From Microbispora oryzae (GTDB lineage Bacteria > Actinomycetota > Actinomycetes > Streptosporangiales > Streptosporangiaceae), in contig NZ_JAFCNB010000028.1 of NCBI RefSeq assembly GCF_017896165.1, positions 1 through 59,419 of the forward strand: a stretch of DNA of 59,419 nt, read 5' to 3'. Made by a program: the position numbers and the translations under genes. Under the pieces are notes generated by a model. The model saw only the letters and a list, made by a program, of their open reading frames with translations, did no database searches and was not told the DNA's origin. This document shows, one piece after another, positions 25,965-34,468 of the stretch. Positions within the stretch are counted from its first letter, which is position 1, and every line of letters starts with the position of its first letter.

Positions 25965-26858
25965 CTAGCGGACGTTGTAGCCCTGGGAGACCCAGAACGA
26001 GTTCGGGTTGGGGTTGCTCAGAGTCGGGTCGCCGACGCTCTTGGCGGCGAGCTGCTGCCGTCCCGGGCGCATCTCGACGTGGGTGTGCGCGGCCCCACTG
26101 GACGACACCCCATGCCACGCCTCGTCGGCGATGATCTGGCCGCGCGAGATCTGCTGGCCCACGCGCAGGGAGGACCGCGGGGCGGAGTGCAGGTAGATGA
26201 TCGTCTTGTTCAACGACGCGTTGTAGATGGCGATCGTGGACAGACCCGAGCCGCCGTTGTGCCCACGCGCGACGTAGATGAGCTGACCGCTCACCAGAGC
26301 GTGGACATCCGAGCCGATGCCGCGGGCGATGTCGATGCCCTCATGCCGGCCGCGGGTGCTGGTGTAACCGTCGAAGCCGCAGCTGATGTGGCCGCCGCCG
26401 GTCTTGTACAGCGCGTACGACATGTTGACGCGCGCCGATGTCGACGGGCCGAACTGGTGTGAGGCGTTCTGGTTCTTGAGGGAGGGCGTGAGGTTGCCCC
26501 TGGCACCGGGCTTGAAGTCCTGGTAGGTGCCGCCGTAGTTGCTGTTGAAGTAGACCCGGACGGTCTTACCGCTGCGGTTCCAGACGGAGGCGGCGGAGTT
26601 CTTGATGCACTTGCCCTTGCCGGCGCCGGCTCCCTTGAAGTCGAAGCAGGAGGGCTGCTTGGTGCCGTAGTCGGCGACCGACCCCGCGAAGTCCGAGAGC
26701 GATCCCTGGTTGTTGCTGTTGAAGTAGTAGCAGAACTCACCGGTCTCGCAGACGCCGTTGCGGCTTGCCGCCGAGGCGGGTGAGGCAGTGGCGAGCACCG
26801 CCCCGCCGAGCGCCATCGTCGCGGCAGCAGTGGTGAGGATCTTGTTAAGCGTTCGCAT
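25965..26858 (-). CDS. Secreted peptidase inhibitor I36-like / M23 metallopeptidase
   Basis: 297 residues: Sec signal (1-31), the same I36-like domain as the neighbour (identical DNA), then an M23 (LytM) endopeptidase domain. The zinc ligands are visible as RHEGIDIA (His-x3-Asp) and the later HTHVE (His-x-His), with GSGLSTIAIYN and SRGQIIADEAWHG between them. M23 enzymes cut peptide cross-links in cell walls. ATG with AAGGAGA upstream. Short GTTTGTGGCT repeats lie just before the ribosome site (26880-26910). Confidence 0.87.
   Translation of the reverse strand: MRTLNKILTTAAATMALGGAVLATASPASAASRNGVCETGEFCYYFNSNNQGSLSDFAGSVADYGTKQPSCFDFKGAGAGKGKCIKNSAASVWNRSGKTVRVYFNSNYGGTYQDFKPGARGNLTPSLKNQNASHQFGPSTSARVNMSYALYKTGGGHISCGFDGYTSTRGRHEGIDIARGIGSDVHALVSGQLIYVARGHNGGSGLSTIAIYNASLNKTIIYLHSAPRSSLRVGQQISRGQIIADEAWHGVSSSGAAHTHVEMRPGRQQLAAKSVGDPTLSNPNPNSFWVSQGYNVR
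26450..26818. repeat. 369-bp perfect direct repeat, copy B
   Basis: The second copy, 940 bases from copy A and in the same direction, inside the I36-M23 gene. Lack of even synonymous differences points to recent duplication or gene conversion. Confidence 0.92.
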
Positions 26859-26931
26859 GGTGTTTCTCCTTATGTTCTGTTTGTCGCTGTTTGTGGCTGT
26901 TTGTGGCTGTGCGGCCTGGGTTTCGGGCGTG

Positions 26932-27777
26932 TCAGCGGCGCTGATACTCCTCCCAGGTGCGGATGGTCACCTTCGGCCCGTCGTCCGAGCCACGGCCACT
27001 GAGCCCGTTCCGGCCGAGGTAGTAGTCGCCGATCTGGTGCTGGGCCTGGCTGGAGAGGTCGGTGTCGTTGATGGCGGCGGCGTGGATGTGCCACGGCCAG
27101 TCGGCCTGATCGGGGCTGCGCAGCCATGCCGCGAAGCCGACCCGTCGCAGTGCGCGGACGGCCTCGGTGCGGGCGGCGGAGTTCATCCCCTCGACCGAGA
27201 TGTCGACGACGCCGCCGCCGTCGTGGGTGCCCGCGGAGGTGGGGTCGCCGCCGGGGTTGTACGAACCCTGCAACAGCTCGAGGTCGCGGCCGAGCAGCCG
27301 CTCCGCCTCGGCAAGCATGCTCCGCGTGCGGGTGTCGATGACGAAGCCGCCGGCGGACACCCGGGCGCCCGGGCCGATGACGTGGGTGACCTTGAAGCGG
27401 CCGGCTCCGAGCTTGGTGAGCGACGCCTTGCCCGGCAGGCCGTTGGCGGCAAGACCGGTGAAGCCGAGCGACTTCTGATACTTAGCGAAGGCGGCGACCG
27501 TTGTGGTGCCGAAGTAGCCGTCCACCCACTTCGCGTCGAGCAGGTGACGGTCGCGAAGCGCCCGCTCGACGAGGAGCACGCTCGCCTTGGCACCCGGGGT
27601 CAGCGTGTCGTCAGACCGCCGCGGGTCGATCTGAGCCGCCTTTACCGTGGCTTCCATGTTCACGCCAGGAAGGGCCCTGGCCTCAGCCGCCTGCGCCGCC
27701 GATATCCCGGACACTTCGGTCAGGGAAGCGAGCAGCGCGGCCGACACGAGGACAGCGGCACCTGAAGGCAGCTTCAT
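26932..27777 (-). CDS. Secreted peptidoglycan-binding / M15-type carboxypeptidase-like protein
   Basis: 281 residues from ATG 27777, with AGGAGAAACG upstream. Sec signal (1 to about 30), a peptidoglycan-binding-like segment (WVDGYFGTTTVAAFAKYQKSLGFTG, about 85-110), then an M15-like domain with GTHDGGGVVDISV (His and Asp ligands) and WPWHIHAAA (His-x-His). M15 enzymes are zinc D,D- or L,D-peptidases of the cell wall. It is the third of three cell-wall-active genes in a row on the same strand. Confidence 0.82.
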   Translation of the reverse strand: MKLPSGAAVLVSAALLASLTEVSGISAAQAAEARALPGVNMEATVKAAQIDPRRSDDTLTPGAKASVLLVERALRDRHLLDAKWVDGYFGTTTVAAFAKYQKSLGFTGLAANGLPGKASLTKLGAGRFKVTHVIGPGARVSAGGFVIDTRTRSMLAEAERLLGRDLELLQGSYNPGGDPTSAGTHDGGGVVDISVEGMNSAARTEAVRALRRVGFAAWLRSPDQADWPWHIHAAAINDTDLSSQAQHQIGDYYLGRNGLSGRGSDDGPKVTIRTWEEYQRR

Positions 27778-27936
27778 CGTTTCTCCTGTTTCGGACGGGG
27801 ACTGCGGTGGAGTCCACAGTTCCGAATCACGCACCCCGTCCACAACAAGATCCTGTTGTCAGGCTGTCCGAACAGGGCCTCCGTACAGGCGTACGCGTCG
27901 GCTGACAGGTGATCCGATGGCGAGCGGAGACGTCAA

Positions 27937-27969
27937 AAAGGCCACTTCCGATGACCGGAAGTGGCCTTT
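27937..27969. terminator. Bidirectional intrinsic terminator
   Basis: AAAGGCCACTTCC-GATGACC-GGAAGTGGCCTTT is a perfect 13-bp stem with a 7-base loop and A and T runs at the ends. It lies between the cell-wall gene cluster and the reductase gene. Confidence 0.85.
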
Positions 27970-27972
27970 GGC

Positions 27973-27989
27973 TGGGCGCGGCCGAGAGG
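27973..27989 (-). other. 17-bp fragment matching the tRNA-Arg 3' end and its flank
   Basis: TGGGCGCGGCCGAGAGG is identical to 34148-34164, where it forms the outer end of the AICE attL. In both places a terminator hairpin lies directly to the left. It may be the remains of an earlier integration site of the same tRNA gene. Confidence 0.4.
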
Positions 27990-28007
27990 TGAGGCCGGGC
28001 ACCGGTG

Positions 28008-28667
28008 TCAGTCGAGGACCGTCGCCGAACGCCCCTCTTCCACGGTGTACGCGCCCGCGGAGATCGCGCCGAGGCTCGCGGGCTTGAGCGTCAGCGAGAC
28101 GACGCCGCCGGGCAGTACACACGAGCTCTCTTCGACGGACGCGAGGGTCGCGGGCGTCGATCCGTCCGGGAACAGGCGCTTCCCCGTCCCGACGACGACC
28201 GGAAACTGGAGCACCCGGTAGACGTCGACGAGTCCTGCCTGGTGCAGCGTCCGCACGAGCTTCCAGCTTCCGTGAACCTGAAGCTCCTTGCCGGGAAGCT
28301 CCTTGAGGCGGCGTATCTCGTCGAACGGGTCACCGCGCAGGACCGTCGTCGGGCTCCAGTCGGCTTCCTCGTCGGTCAGCGTCGAGCTGACGACATACTT
28401 CGGCAGCGTGTTGAGGTTGGTGGCGATCAGGTCGTCAGGGTCGGTGACCTTAGACCAGTACCCGCCCAGCATGCCGAAGCTCGTGCGGCCGAAGAGGAAC
28501 GCGCCGGCCTCACGGAACCAGCTCTCGACGACCTCGTTGGTGTGCGCCGAGGCGTGCGGGACGAGCCACCCGCCTCGGTCGAAGCCGCCGGAGCGGTCCT
28601 CATCGGGGGCTCCGGGTCCTTGCATGACGCCATCGAGACTGACGAAGGTGTTGACGCTGAGCAGCAC
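28008..28667 (-). CDS. RibD C-terminal / dihydrofolate reductase-like protein
   Basis: 219 residues from GTG 28667, which has AGGAG 5 bases upstream; the GTG two codons earlier overlaps that site. The family pattern is clear: LLSVNTFVSLDGVMQGPGAPDEDRSGGFDRGGW, FGRTSFGMLGGYW, KYVVSSTLTDEEADWSPTTVL, ELQVHGSWKLVRTLHQAGLVDVYRVLQFPVVVGTGKRLFPDG. These are NADPH-dependent reductases of unknown substrate, often seen beside regulators. The divergent or next gene is an AraC regulator read in the same direction. Confidence 0.88.
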   Translation of the reverse strand: MLLSVNTFVSLDGVMQGPGAPDEDRSGGFDRGGWLVPHASAHTNEVVESWFREAGAFLFGRTSFGMLGGYWSKVTDPDDLIATNLNTLPKYVVSSTLTDEEADWSPTTVLRGDPFDEIRRLKELPGKELQVHGSWKLVRTLHQAGLVDVYRVLQFPVVVGTGKRLFPDGSTPATLASVEESSCVLPGGVVSLTLKPASLGAISAGAYTVEEGRSATVLD

Positions 28668-28722
28668 GATCACTCCTAGCCGATTTCGCGAACGGCCGGG
28701 GCCCCGCCCCGGCAGGCGGACG

Positions 28723-29451
28723 CTAGCTGCCCGGCCCCGGGTGGGTCTTGTACAGGAACGACATCGCGGCATGGTCGCCCGCCTGCAGCTCGCGTGCGGT
28801 GTAACCGACGTAGCGACGTAGCGCATGTGCGAGGTGGGCTTGGTCGAAGTACCCGAGCGTCTCGACGACCGCGCGCCAGTCGTGGCCGTCGCGCAGCATC
28901 GTGGCCGCGGCGTTCGCGCGGTCGATCTGCGTCACGGCGGTCTGCGACAGTCCAGTGATCGCGCGGTAGCGACGCTGAAGAGTACGCATGGTCAGTCCGG
29001 CCTCGGAATGCTCGGCGACGTGCTCCTCGTCCCCGAGGCGCGATCGCACCAGCAGGCCCGCGTCCCGTAACCGCCGGACGAAGTGCTCGGCGTTCTCGTA
29101 CGTCGGCGCCTCCCACTCCTCGCCGCCGATGACGATCCTGCCCGAGTCCGTCACCGGGAACGGCACGTACCCGTCGGTGATGGAGGCCGCCGGATGCGGC
29201 CGAAGAACTGTGCCGAGTGAGAACCGGACTCCGAGAAATTCGGTGTCCGGCGGGACCGGTGCGGTAGTCGCCCTCGTATCGGGCCCGCGCAGGCCGGCGA
29301 GCAGGCGACCTCGCGTCCGCGAAATGATCAGTTGCCGGCAGGTGCGCGCCGCGGATGTCATCGTCTCCTCGGCGTCGCTGCGGGTGCGCCACACGCGGTC
29401 GGCGACGCTCGCGTCGGTCTCGGTGTCGCGATGCTCGAACCGCAGGGCCAT
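28723..29451 (-). CDS. AraC-family transcriptional regulator
   Basis: 242 residues. The C-terminal AraC domain is visible: GLTMRTLQRRYRAITGLSQTAVTQIDRANAAATML, then DWRAVVETLGYFDQAHLAHALRRYVGYTARELQ (about 150-225). The N-terminal domain has no clear cupin pattern. ATG with GAGGAGG upstream. It lies 55 bases upstream of the RibD/DHFR-like gene on the same strand and may control it. Confidence 0.85.
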   Translation of the reverse strand: MALRFEHRDTETDASVADRVWRTRSDAEETMTSAARTCRQLIISRTRGRLLAGLRGPDTRATTAPVPPDTEFLGVRFSLGTVLRPHPAASITDGYVPFPVTDSGRIVIGGEEWEAPTYENAEHFVRRLRDAGLLVRSRLGDEEHVAEHSEAGLTMRTLQRRYRAITGLSQTAVTQIDRANAAATMLRDGHDWRAVVETLGYFDQAHLAHALRRYVGYTARELQAGDHAAMSFLYKTHPGPGS

Positions 29452-29595
29452 GGCCGCCTCCTCAACGGTCGGACGACCAGCCTATGACCTGGGCAAACCG
29501 TGGAGACAACACCGGGGTGGCTGCCCATGGCGGCGAATCTCCACCTGATCGACTGACCCTGCGTTGCTATCGCGTAACTTCACGCGCGGGCGGCA

Positions 29596-32154
29596 ATGGG
29601 GCGGGTTACAGATGGCGGTATGGGTGCTAGGCGCGCATTGTGGCTGGGGGTCGGGCTTGCACTGACCGGGGGCGTGGCCGGTGCGGTGACCGATGGAAAG
29701 GCGTTGACGGCTGTGGTGGGGGCGGCGCTCGCCGGCGCCCTTGGGGCGTTCGCCCCGACCGTCTATGACGCCGCGGCGGCGCGGCGGCGTGCGATGGACG
29801 AGGCGGCTTCGGCGGCGGCGCTGACGGATCTGGATGCGGGCCCCGCGACGTTGCTGACCGCGCGCCGTGCGGTGGTGGAGTTCACCGGCCGCGCCGAGGA
29901 GCTGCGGGCACTGGAGGGCTGGTGTGCCGATCAGGCCGCGGCGCGGATGCGGTTGGTGACCGGACCGGGCGGAGTGGGCAAGACCCGGCTGATGTTGGAG
30001 CTGTCCGCCCGGATGCATGATCGCGGGTGGGGGGTGGCGGAGGTCGGGGAGCGCCAGGAGGCGACGGCATTGGAGCGCTACCGGCAGGCCTCTGATGGGC
30101 GGGTGCTGTTGGTGGTGGACTATGCCGAGACCCGGACCGGACTCGATGCCTTGCTGGCCTCGGTGGTGGCCGATCAGGGGAAGGGCGTGCGGCTGCTGCT
30201 GCTGGCCCGCAGTGTGGGTGAGTGGTGGGATCGGTTGGGCGCGGGTGAGCCCCCGGTCCGCAAGGCGCATACGCGGGCGACCGTGGAGCGAATGGAGTTG
30301 GCGTCCGAGGTCCAGCCTGGGCTCTCTGAGGCGCAGGTGGTGGCGGCCGCGGCCGCGGATTTCGCGAGGGTACGCCACTTGGCGCGGGTTCCGGACATCG
30401 CGCTTGTTCGGGGGCGTGGTCCGGCGCGGATTCTTGATCTGCATGCCGCTGCGCTGGTGGGTGTGCTGGAGGCCGAACAGGCACCGGGGACGGGCACGCT
30501 TCATGTCGATCTGGCCGAGGTGCTGGCGGATTTGCTGGGGCATGAGCGGCGATTCTGGCTGCGTAGCGCGGAAGCGGCCGGGTTGTGTGCGGGGCCGGGC
30601 GGGCTGACTTCGGGGATGCTGGCCCAGTTGGTGGCAGCGGCGTCGTTGCTGGGGGCGCGGGATCGCAGTGAGGCGGTGGCGTTGCTCGAGCGGGTTCCGG
30701 AGGTGCCGCGCTCGGGCCAGGTGGCCGACTGGCTGCGCAGCTTGTATCCGCCCGATACCGACGGCGCAGGCGTTGGAGAATGGCTGGGCGGGTTGCGGCC
30801 GGACCGGTTGGCCGAGTTGCACGTGTCGCGGGAATTGGCAGGCTCCGATGAGTTGGCGCAGCGGTGTTTGCGAGACCTGAACACCGCCCAGGCGCGTCAG
30901 GCGTTGATCGTGCTGGGGCGGGCATCGGTGGACTACGGGCCGGCGGCGGAGTTGTTGCGGCAGATCGTGCCGTTGGTGGCGCGAGTGGCGGCGGAGTTGG
31001 AGGCACCGCGGGAGACGTTGGCGGCGATCTCGGCGGCGATTCCCTACCCCTCGCTGGCACTGGCAGAGGCTCATGCGATCATCGCCCGCAAGGGACTGGA
31101 CACTTTTCCCGCTGGAGAACGCAGTGGCGACCGGGCCTCCTGGCTTGCGACGGTGGGAATATTAACGGCCCAGCTGGGCCATCCGGCCGACGCTCTGCCC
31201 GCCGAACAGGAAGCCCTCGCCATCCGTCGCGAGCTGGCCGAACGCCACCCCGACCGCTACCGCCCCGACCTGGCCCGTTCCCTGAGCAATCTCGGCGTTC
31301 GGTTCTGGGAGCTGGGCCACCCGGCCGACGCCCTTCCCCCAACCCAGCAAGCCGTCACGATCTACCGCGAGCTGGCTGAACGCGACCCCGACCGCTACCG
31401 CCCCGACCTCGCCGCCTCCCTGAGCAATCTCGGCGTTCGGTTCTGGGAGCTGGGCCACCCGGCCGACGCGCTTTCCCCCGCCCATCAAGCCGTCACCATC
31501 TATCAGGAACTGGCCGAACGCCACCCCGACCGCTACCGCCCCGACCTCGCCGCCTCCCTGACCAACCTCGGAATCTGGTTCTCGGAGCTGGGGCATCCGG
31601 CCGACGCCCTTCCACTCACCCAGCAAGCCGTCACCATCTATCAGGAACTGGCCGAACGCCACCCCGACCACCACCGCCCCGACCTCGCCCGCGCCCTCAG
31701 CAACCTCGGCATGCAGTTCTCGGAGTTGAGCCGCCCAGCCGACGCCCTTCCGCCCACCCAGCAGGCCATCACTATCCGCCGGGAGTTGGCCGAACGCTAC
31801 CCCGACCGCTACCGTCCCGACCTGGCGCGCTCCCTGAGCCATCTCGGCGTTCGGTTCATGGAGCTGGGCCGCCTGGCCGACGCCCTTCCCCCCGCTCAAC
31901 AAGCCGTCACCATCTACCGGGAACTGGCCGAACGCCACCCCGACCGCTACCGCCCCGACCTCGCCGCCTGCCTGACCAACATCGGCATCACGTTGGCACT
32001 ACTGGAACGCTTGGATGAGGCGTTGCCCCTGGTCCGTCAAGGCATGGATCTCTGGCAGGACCTGGCCAACCGTGACGCACAGCGATTCGAGACGAGATAT
32101 GCAGCGTCGGTCGACCTGCTGAGAGCTCTCACCGGCGAAGCGGACGATTCCTGA
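29596..32154 (+). CDS. Membrane-anchored STAND-like NTPase with near-identical TPR units
   Basis: 852 residues. Two short TM helices (about 15-32 and 37-55) are followed by a P-loop domain: Walker A GPGGVGKTR (123-131), Walker B LLVVDYAE (171-178). A helical linker comes next. From about residue 530 to 820 there are about seven TPR units of 44 residues of the form ADALPxTQQAVTIYRELAERxPDRYRPDLAxSLSNLGVRFxELGHP. The units are nearly identical in DNA too. NTPase-TPR proteins are common in actinomycetes and the family includes phage sensors, but the function here is unknown. ATG 29620 is an alternative start. Confidence 0.8.
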   Translation: MGRVTDGGMGARRALWLGVGLALTGGVAGAVTDGKALTAVVGAALAGALGAFAPTVYDAAAARRRAMDEAASAAALTDLDAGPATLLTARRAVVEFTGRAEELRALEGWCADQAAARMRLVTGPGGVGKTRLMLELSARMHDRGWGVAEVGERQEATALERYRQASDGRVLLVVDYAETRTGLDALLASVVADQGKGVRLLLLARSVGEWWDRLGAGEPPVRKAHTRATVERMELASEVQPGLSEAQVVAAAAADFARVRHLARVPDIALVRGRGPARILDLHAAALVGVLEAEQAPGTGTLHVDLAEVLADLLGHERRFWLRSAEAAGLCAGPGGLTSGMLAQLVAAASLLGARDRSEAVALLERVPEVPRSGQVADWLRSLYPPDTDGAGVGEWLGGLRPDRLAELHVSRELAGSDELAQRCLRDLNTAQARQALIVLGRASVDYGPAAELLRQIVPLVARVAAELEAPRETLAAISAAIPYPSLALAEAHAIIARKGLDTFPAGERSGDRASWLATVGILTAQLGHPADALPAEQEALAIRRELAERHPDRYRPDLARSLSNLGVRFWELGHPADALPPTQQAVTIYRELAERDPDRYRPDLAASLSNLGVRFWELGHPADALSPAHQAVTIYQELAERHPDRYRPDLAASLTNLGIWFSELGHPADALPLTQQAVTIYQELAERHPDHHRPDLARALSNLGMQFSELSRPADALPPTQQAITIRRELAERYPDRYRPDLARSLSHLGVRFMELGRLADALPPAQQAVTIYRELAERHPDRYRPDLAACLTNIGITLALLERLDEALPLVRQGMDLWQDLANRDAQRFETRYAASVDLLRALTGEADDS
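31180..32040 (+). repeat. Tandem coding repeat, unit about 132 bp (TPR array)
   Basis: Within the STAND-like gene, blocks starting near 31185, 31328, 31460, 31592, 31739 and 31871 share long stretches such as CACCCCGACCGCTACCGCCC. Spacing is mostly 132 bases (44 codons). Differences cluster at a few codons per unit, which suggests units are exchanged or copied. Confidence 0.85.
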
Positions 32155-32461
32155 GCAGGTCCCCGGCCCATAGTCGCTGAAGTCCCACGCCCTCGCTGAG
32201 TGGCAGGCGGACCTGGAGCGCTCGGCCGGCGACGACCGCACGACCCGCTGTGGCGATCTACGTTGCTCGGTCCCGCCCGGGCGCGAGGACGGCACGGTCT
32301 GGTGCCAGGCGCACGGTGATCATGAGCCGCGCCCGCCTGGCGCTGACCTCCCGGACTCGGGCGGACTCTCTCAAGTCAGCCTTTGACTAACTATGCGGCG
32401 TCGATTTGCGCTAGGCTCGCCACTCAGTCAGCCAACTAACTGGGAAATCGAGGTATCTATC
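32155..32461. other. Intergenic region with a possible gene fragment
   Basis: From about 32173 to 32387 a plus-strand frame is open without an ATG. It reads HALAEWQADLERSAGDDRTTR, then CGDLRC and WCQAHG. This Cys-rich piece looks like the tail of a lost gene but was not identified. The right end (32420-32460, CAGTCAGCCAACTAACTG) may be the promoter/operator of the NmrA-like gene. Confidence 0.4.
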
Positions 32462-33295
32462 GTGATCGTTGTCACGGGAGCCACCGGAAATGTCGGCCGC
32501 ACGTTGGTCCGCATCCTCGCTGAGCAGGGCCATGAGGTAACCGCCACCTCCCGCCGCATCACCAATGGCGACGTGCCGCCCGGCGTCCGCACGGTCGCCG
32601 CCGACCTTTCCCAGCCCTCCGCTGACCTGCCCTCCGCGGCGGATGCGGTCTTCCTGCTCGTCGGCGGGGACCTGATGATGACCGGCGGCCCCGCTCGGGT
32701 CGTCGCCCCGTTCGCGGGTTACGGAAAGATCGTCCTGCTCTCTTCCCAGGGAGTGGCCAGCCGCCCGGACTCCTTGTCACACGGGCAGGCCTTCGCCGCT
32801 TTCGAACGGGTCGTCATGGATTCCGGTACCGACTGGACCATCCTGCGCCCCGGTGGCTTCGCCTCCAACGCCTACGCCTGGGCGTCGTCCGTCAAGGCAA
32901 CCCGCACGATCGCCGCGCCCTTCGGCGAGGTCGGCCTCCCGGTCATCGACCCCGACGACATCGCCGCCGTGGCCGCCGCCACCCTGACTCAGCCGGGCCA
33001 CACGAAGGCGATCTACGAACTGACCGGCCCCATGCCAACCACCCCACGCCAGCGCGCGGCCGCCATCGGGGACGCCATCGGCGAGCCCGTCACCTTCATA
33101 GACCAGACCCGGGAAGAGGCCCACGTCCAGATGCTCACATTCATGCCCGCCCCGGTGGCCGACACCACCCTCGACATTCTCGGCACCCCTACCGTCCGCG
33201 AACAGACCGTCAGCCCCGATGCCCAAAAGATCCTCGGCCGTGCTCCGGCCACCTTCGCCGACTGGGCCAAGCGCAACGCCGCGGCCTTCCGCTGA
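32462..33295 (+). CDS. NmrA-like / atypical SDR NAD(P)-binding protein
   Basis: 277 residues from GTG 32462, with GAGG 9 bases upstream; the upstream ATG (32393) adds an unlikely leader. The N-terminus IVIVVTGATGNVGRTLVRILAEQGHEVTATSR is a GATGxxG Rossmann fold. KIVLLSSQGV, FERVVMDSGTDWTILRPGGFASNAYAW and IDPDDIAAVAAATL are typical of the NmrA/a5 SDR group. Members are NAD(P)H sensors or quinone oxidoreductases. No partner gene adjoins it. Confidence 0.85.
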   Translation: MIVVTGATGNVGRTLVRILAEQGHEVTATSRRITNGDVPPGVRTVAADLSQPSADLPSAADAVFLLVGGDLMMTGGPARVVAPFAGYGKIVLLSSQGVASRPDSLSHGQAFAAFERVVMDSGTDWTILRPGGFASNAYAWASSVKATRTIAAPFGEVGLPVIDPDDIAAVAAATLTQPGHTKAIYELTGPMPTTPRQRAAAIGDAIGEPVTFIDQTREEAHVQMLTFMPAPVADTTLDILGTPTVREQTVSPDAQKILGRAPATFADWAKRNAAAFR

Positions 33296-33399
33296 TGCCA
33301 TAGCCCCGTCGAGCGCTTGCGGCAGGCCGGTCGCCGTACGGCGGCGTCGTGTACAGCAGTGCGTACAGCAACCTGGCTGGCTGACTCGTTAGTGACGGC

Positions 33400-33501
33400 G
33401 CCTTCCGTAGCCGGCGGCGCCTGCACGTGGGTGCCCTTGCCATGGACGCTGCGGATGAGGCCCCGTTCCTCCCGTAGCTCCTTCATTGCGCTGTACAGCA
33501 T
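33400..33501 (-). pseudogene. GntR regulator fragment
   Basis: The minus strand reads MLYSAMKELREERGLIRSVHGKGTHVQAP. This is the second half of a GntR winged helix (normally TVYSAMKELREEG...GKGTFV). The first half is gone and a stop lies directly upstream in frame. Nothing recognisable follows. Confidence 0.65.
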
Positions 33502-33509
33502 CTACGCCG

Positions 33510-33887
33510 TCAAGCCTCGGCGCGCTGGGCGGCCACCGATGCTTCATAGAGGCGCCACCCGTCGACTTCCCTGGTACCGGGCTCCGTGGGCAATTCTCCG
33601 CGCGCTGTCGCACTCTGAAGCAAGCGGCGGACCGTCTTCGGCTCGTACAGGTTCAACCAGTCCCCTGCGGGGCCGACAACGGTGCCAGCCTCGAAGTAGG
33701 TGTTGGAGATGACCCTGCCCGGACCGGGCCGGAAGACGATCGACAAGCGGGAACGTGAGCCATCTCGACGGAGCGACAGGGTCAGACGGCAGTTCTCATA
33801 TCGGTCCCCGTCGAGCTTCCGACGCACCGACCAGAGCCAGACAGCGTCACCATCGACCAGGCGACGCAACCTGCGATCGTTCCTCAT
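33510..33887 (-). CDS. Hypothetical protein, 125 aa
   Basis: Starts MRNDRRLRRLVDGDAVWLWSVRRK and has alternating strands (CRLTLSLRRDGSRSRLSIVF, GRVISNTYFEAGTVVG) and a conserved-looking WLNLYEPKTVRRLL. No family was recognised by eye. It lies just upstream of the GntR fragment on the same strand, a region of broken genes left of the AICE, so it may be a leftover of an older element. Confidence 0.5.
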   Translation of the reverse strand: MRNDRRLRRLVDGDAVWLWSVRRKLDGDRYENCRLTLSLRRDGSRSRLSIVFRPGPGRVISNTYFEAGTVVGPAGDWLNLYEPKTVRRLLQSATARGELPTEPGTREVDGWRLYEASVAAQRAEA

Positions 33888-34111
33888 ACCTTCGCCCTAG
33901 TGTTGGACCCGAGCGGACTCCCCAAGCAGGCGCAGCACGTTGACGATAGACGTTTATGCGGCTCTGCGCGAGAGAAGGCCAGCTCGGGCGAGATGGGGCG
34001 GACGATGGCTCGCTTTCTAGCGCTACCACCGCATCTTGCCAGAGCTGATCGAGATCTCTGGGATCGCTAGCAGATGCTGTTGCCGTGTCGCGCTGCTGTA
34101 CAGCGATCAAA

Positions 34112-34143
34112 AAGGCCCATCCCGGTGATCGGAATGGGCCCTT
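34112..34143. terminator. Terminator left of attL, probably native to the tRNA-Arg gene
   Basis: GGCCCAT...ATGGGCC stem flanked by AAAA and CTT, 8 bases left of the 43-bp att repeat. On the minus strand it follows the displaced tRNA 3' end, as expected for the original terminator of the tRNA-Arg gene before the AICE entered. Confidence 0.7.
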
Positions 34144-34150
34144 GAGTTGG

Positions 34151-34193
34151 GCGCGGCCGAGAGGACTCGAACCCCTAACCTTCTGATCCGTAG
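34151..34193. repeat. attL, left 43-bp att repeat
   Basis: Identical over 43 bases to 52287-52329. It carries the tRNA-Arg sequence from the anticodon loop to the 3' end, without the 5' half, which makes it a tRNA fragment and not a gene. Confidence 0.93.
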
Positions 34194-34468
34194 GAGGAGA
34201 CCCACCACAACACCATTAGGCGCCTGACCTGGGCCAATGCTCGACACATGCCCTACGAGAGCCATCTCGCGGGAAGGCATTGGGAACGAGCGAGCTCGCG
34301 GCGAGCTTCCTGCCGGCAGTCCACACGGCTACTTTCAGCGCAACCAGCCGGGCGTCGCCGGCCCTCCCTGCCTCTGTGCCGCGGCCTCCTGCCACGGTCT
34401 CAGGCTTCTAGACGCGGTGGTCATGCTTCGCTCCAAAGTTGTCGCTCCTTCGGGCTACAGTCCCACTC
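34194..34468. other. Element left end, non-coding, with an integrase-tail-like 19-mer
   Basis: No gene seen. At 34268-34286, CGCGGGAAGGCATTGGGAA is identical to 52160-52178, which lies in the decayed integrase 3' end near attR. The last 30 bases hold a TACAGT -10-like motif 7 bases before the next gene's GTG. Confidence 0.55.

Noticed and set aside
29482..31074. Minus-strand 530-codon frame opposite the STAND-like gene
   Set aside because: Antisense frame with His/Arg/Gln-rich low-complexity product; the plus-strand protein has clear Walker motifs and TPR units.
33847..34110. 87-codon minus-strand frame left of attL
   Set aside because: No ribosome site and no recognisable product; it overlaps the start of the 125-residue gene.
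34151..34200. Second tRNA-Arg gene at attL
   Set aside because: Only the 3' part from the anticodon loop is present; the next bases do not continue the tRNA.
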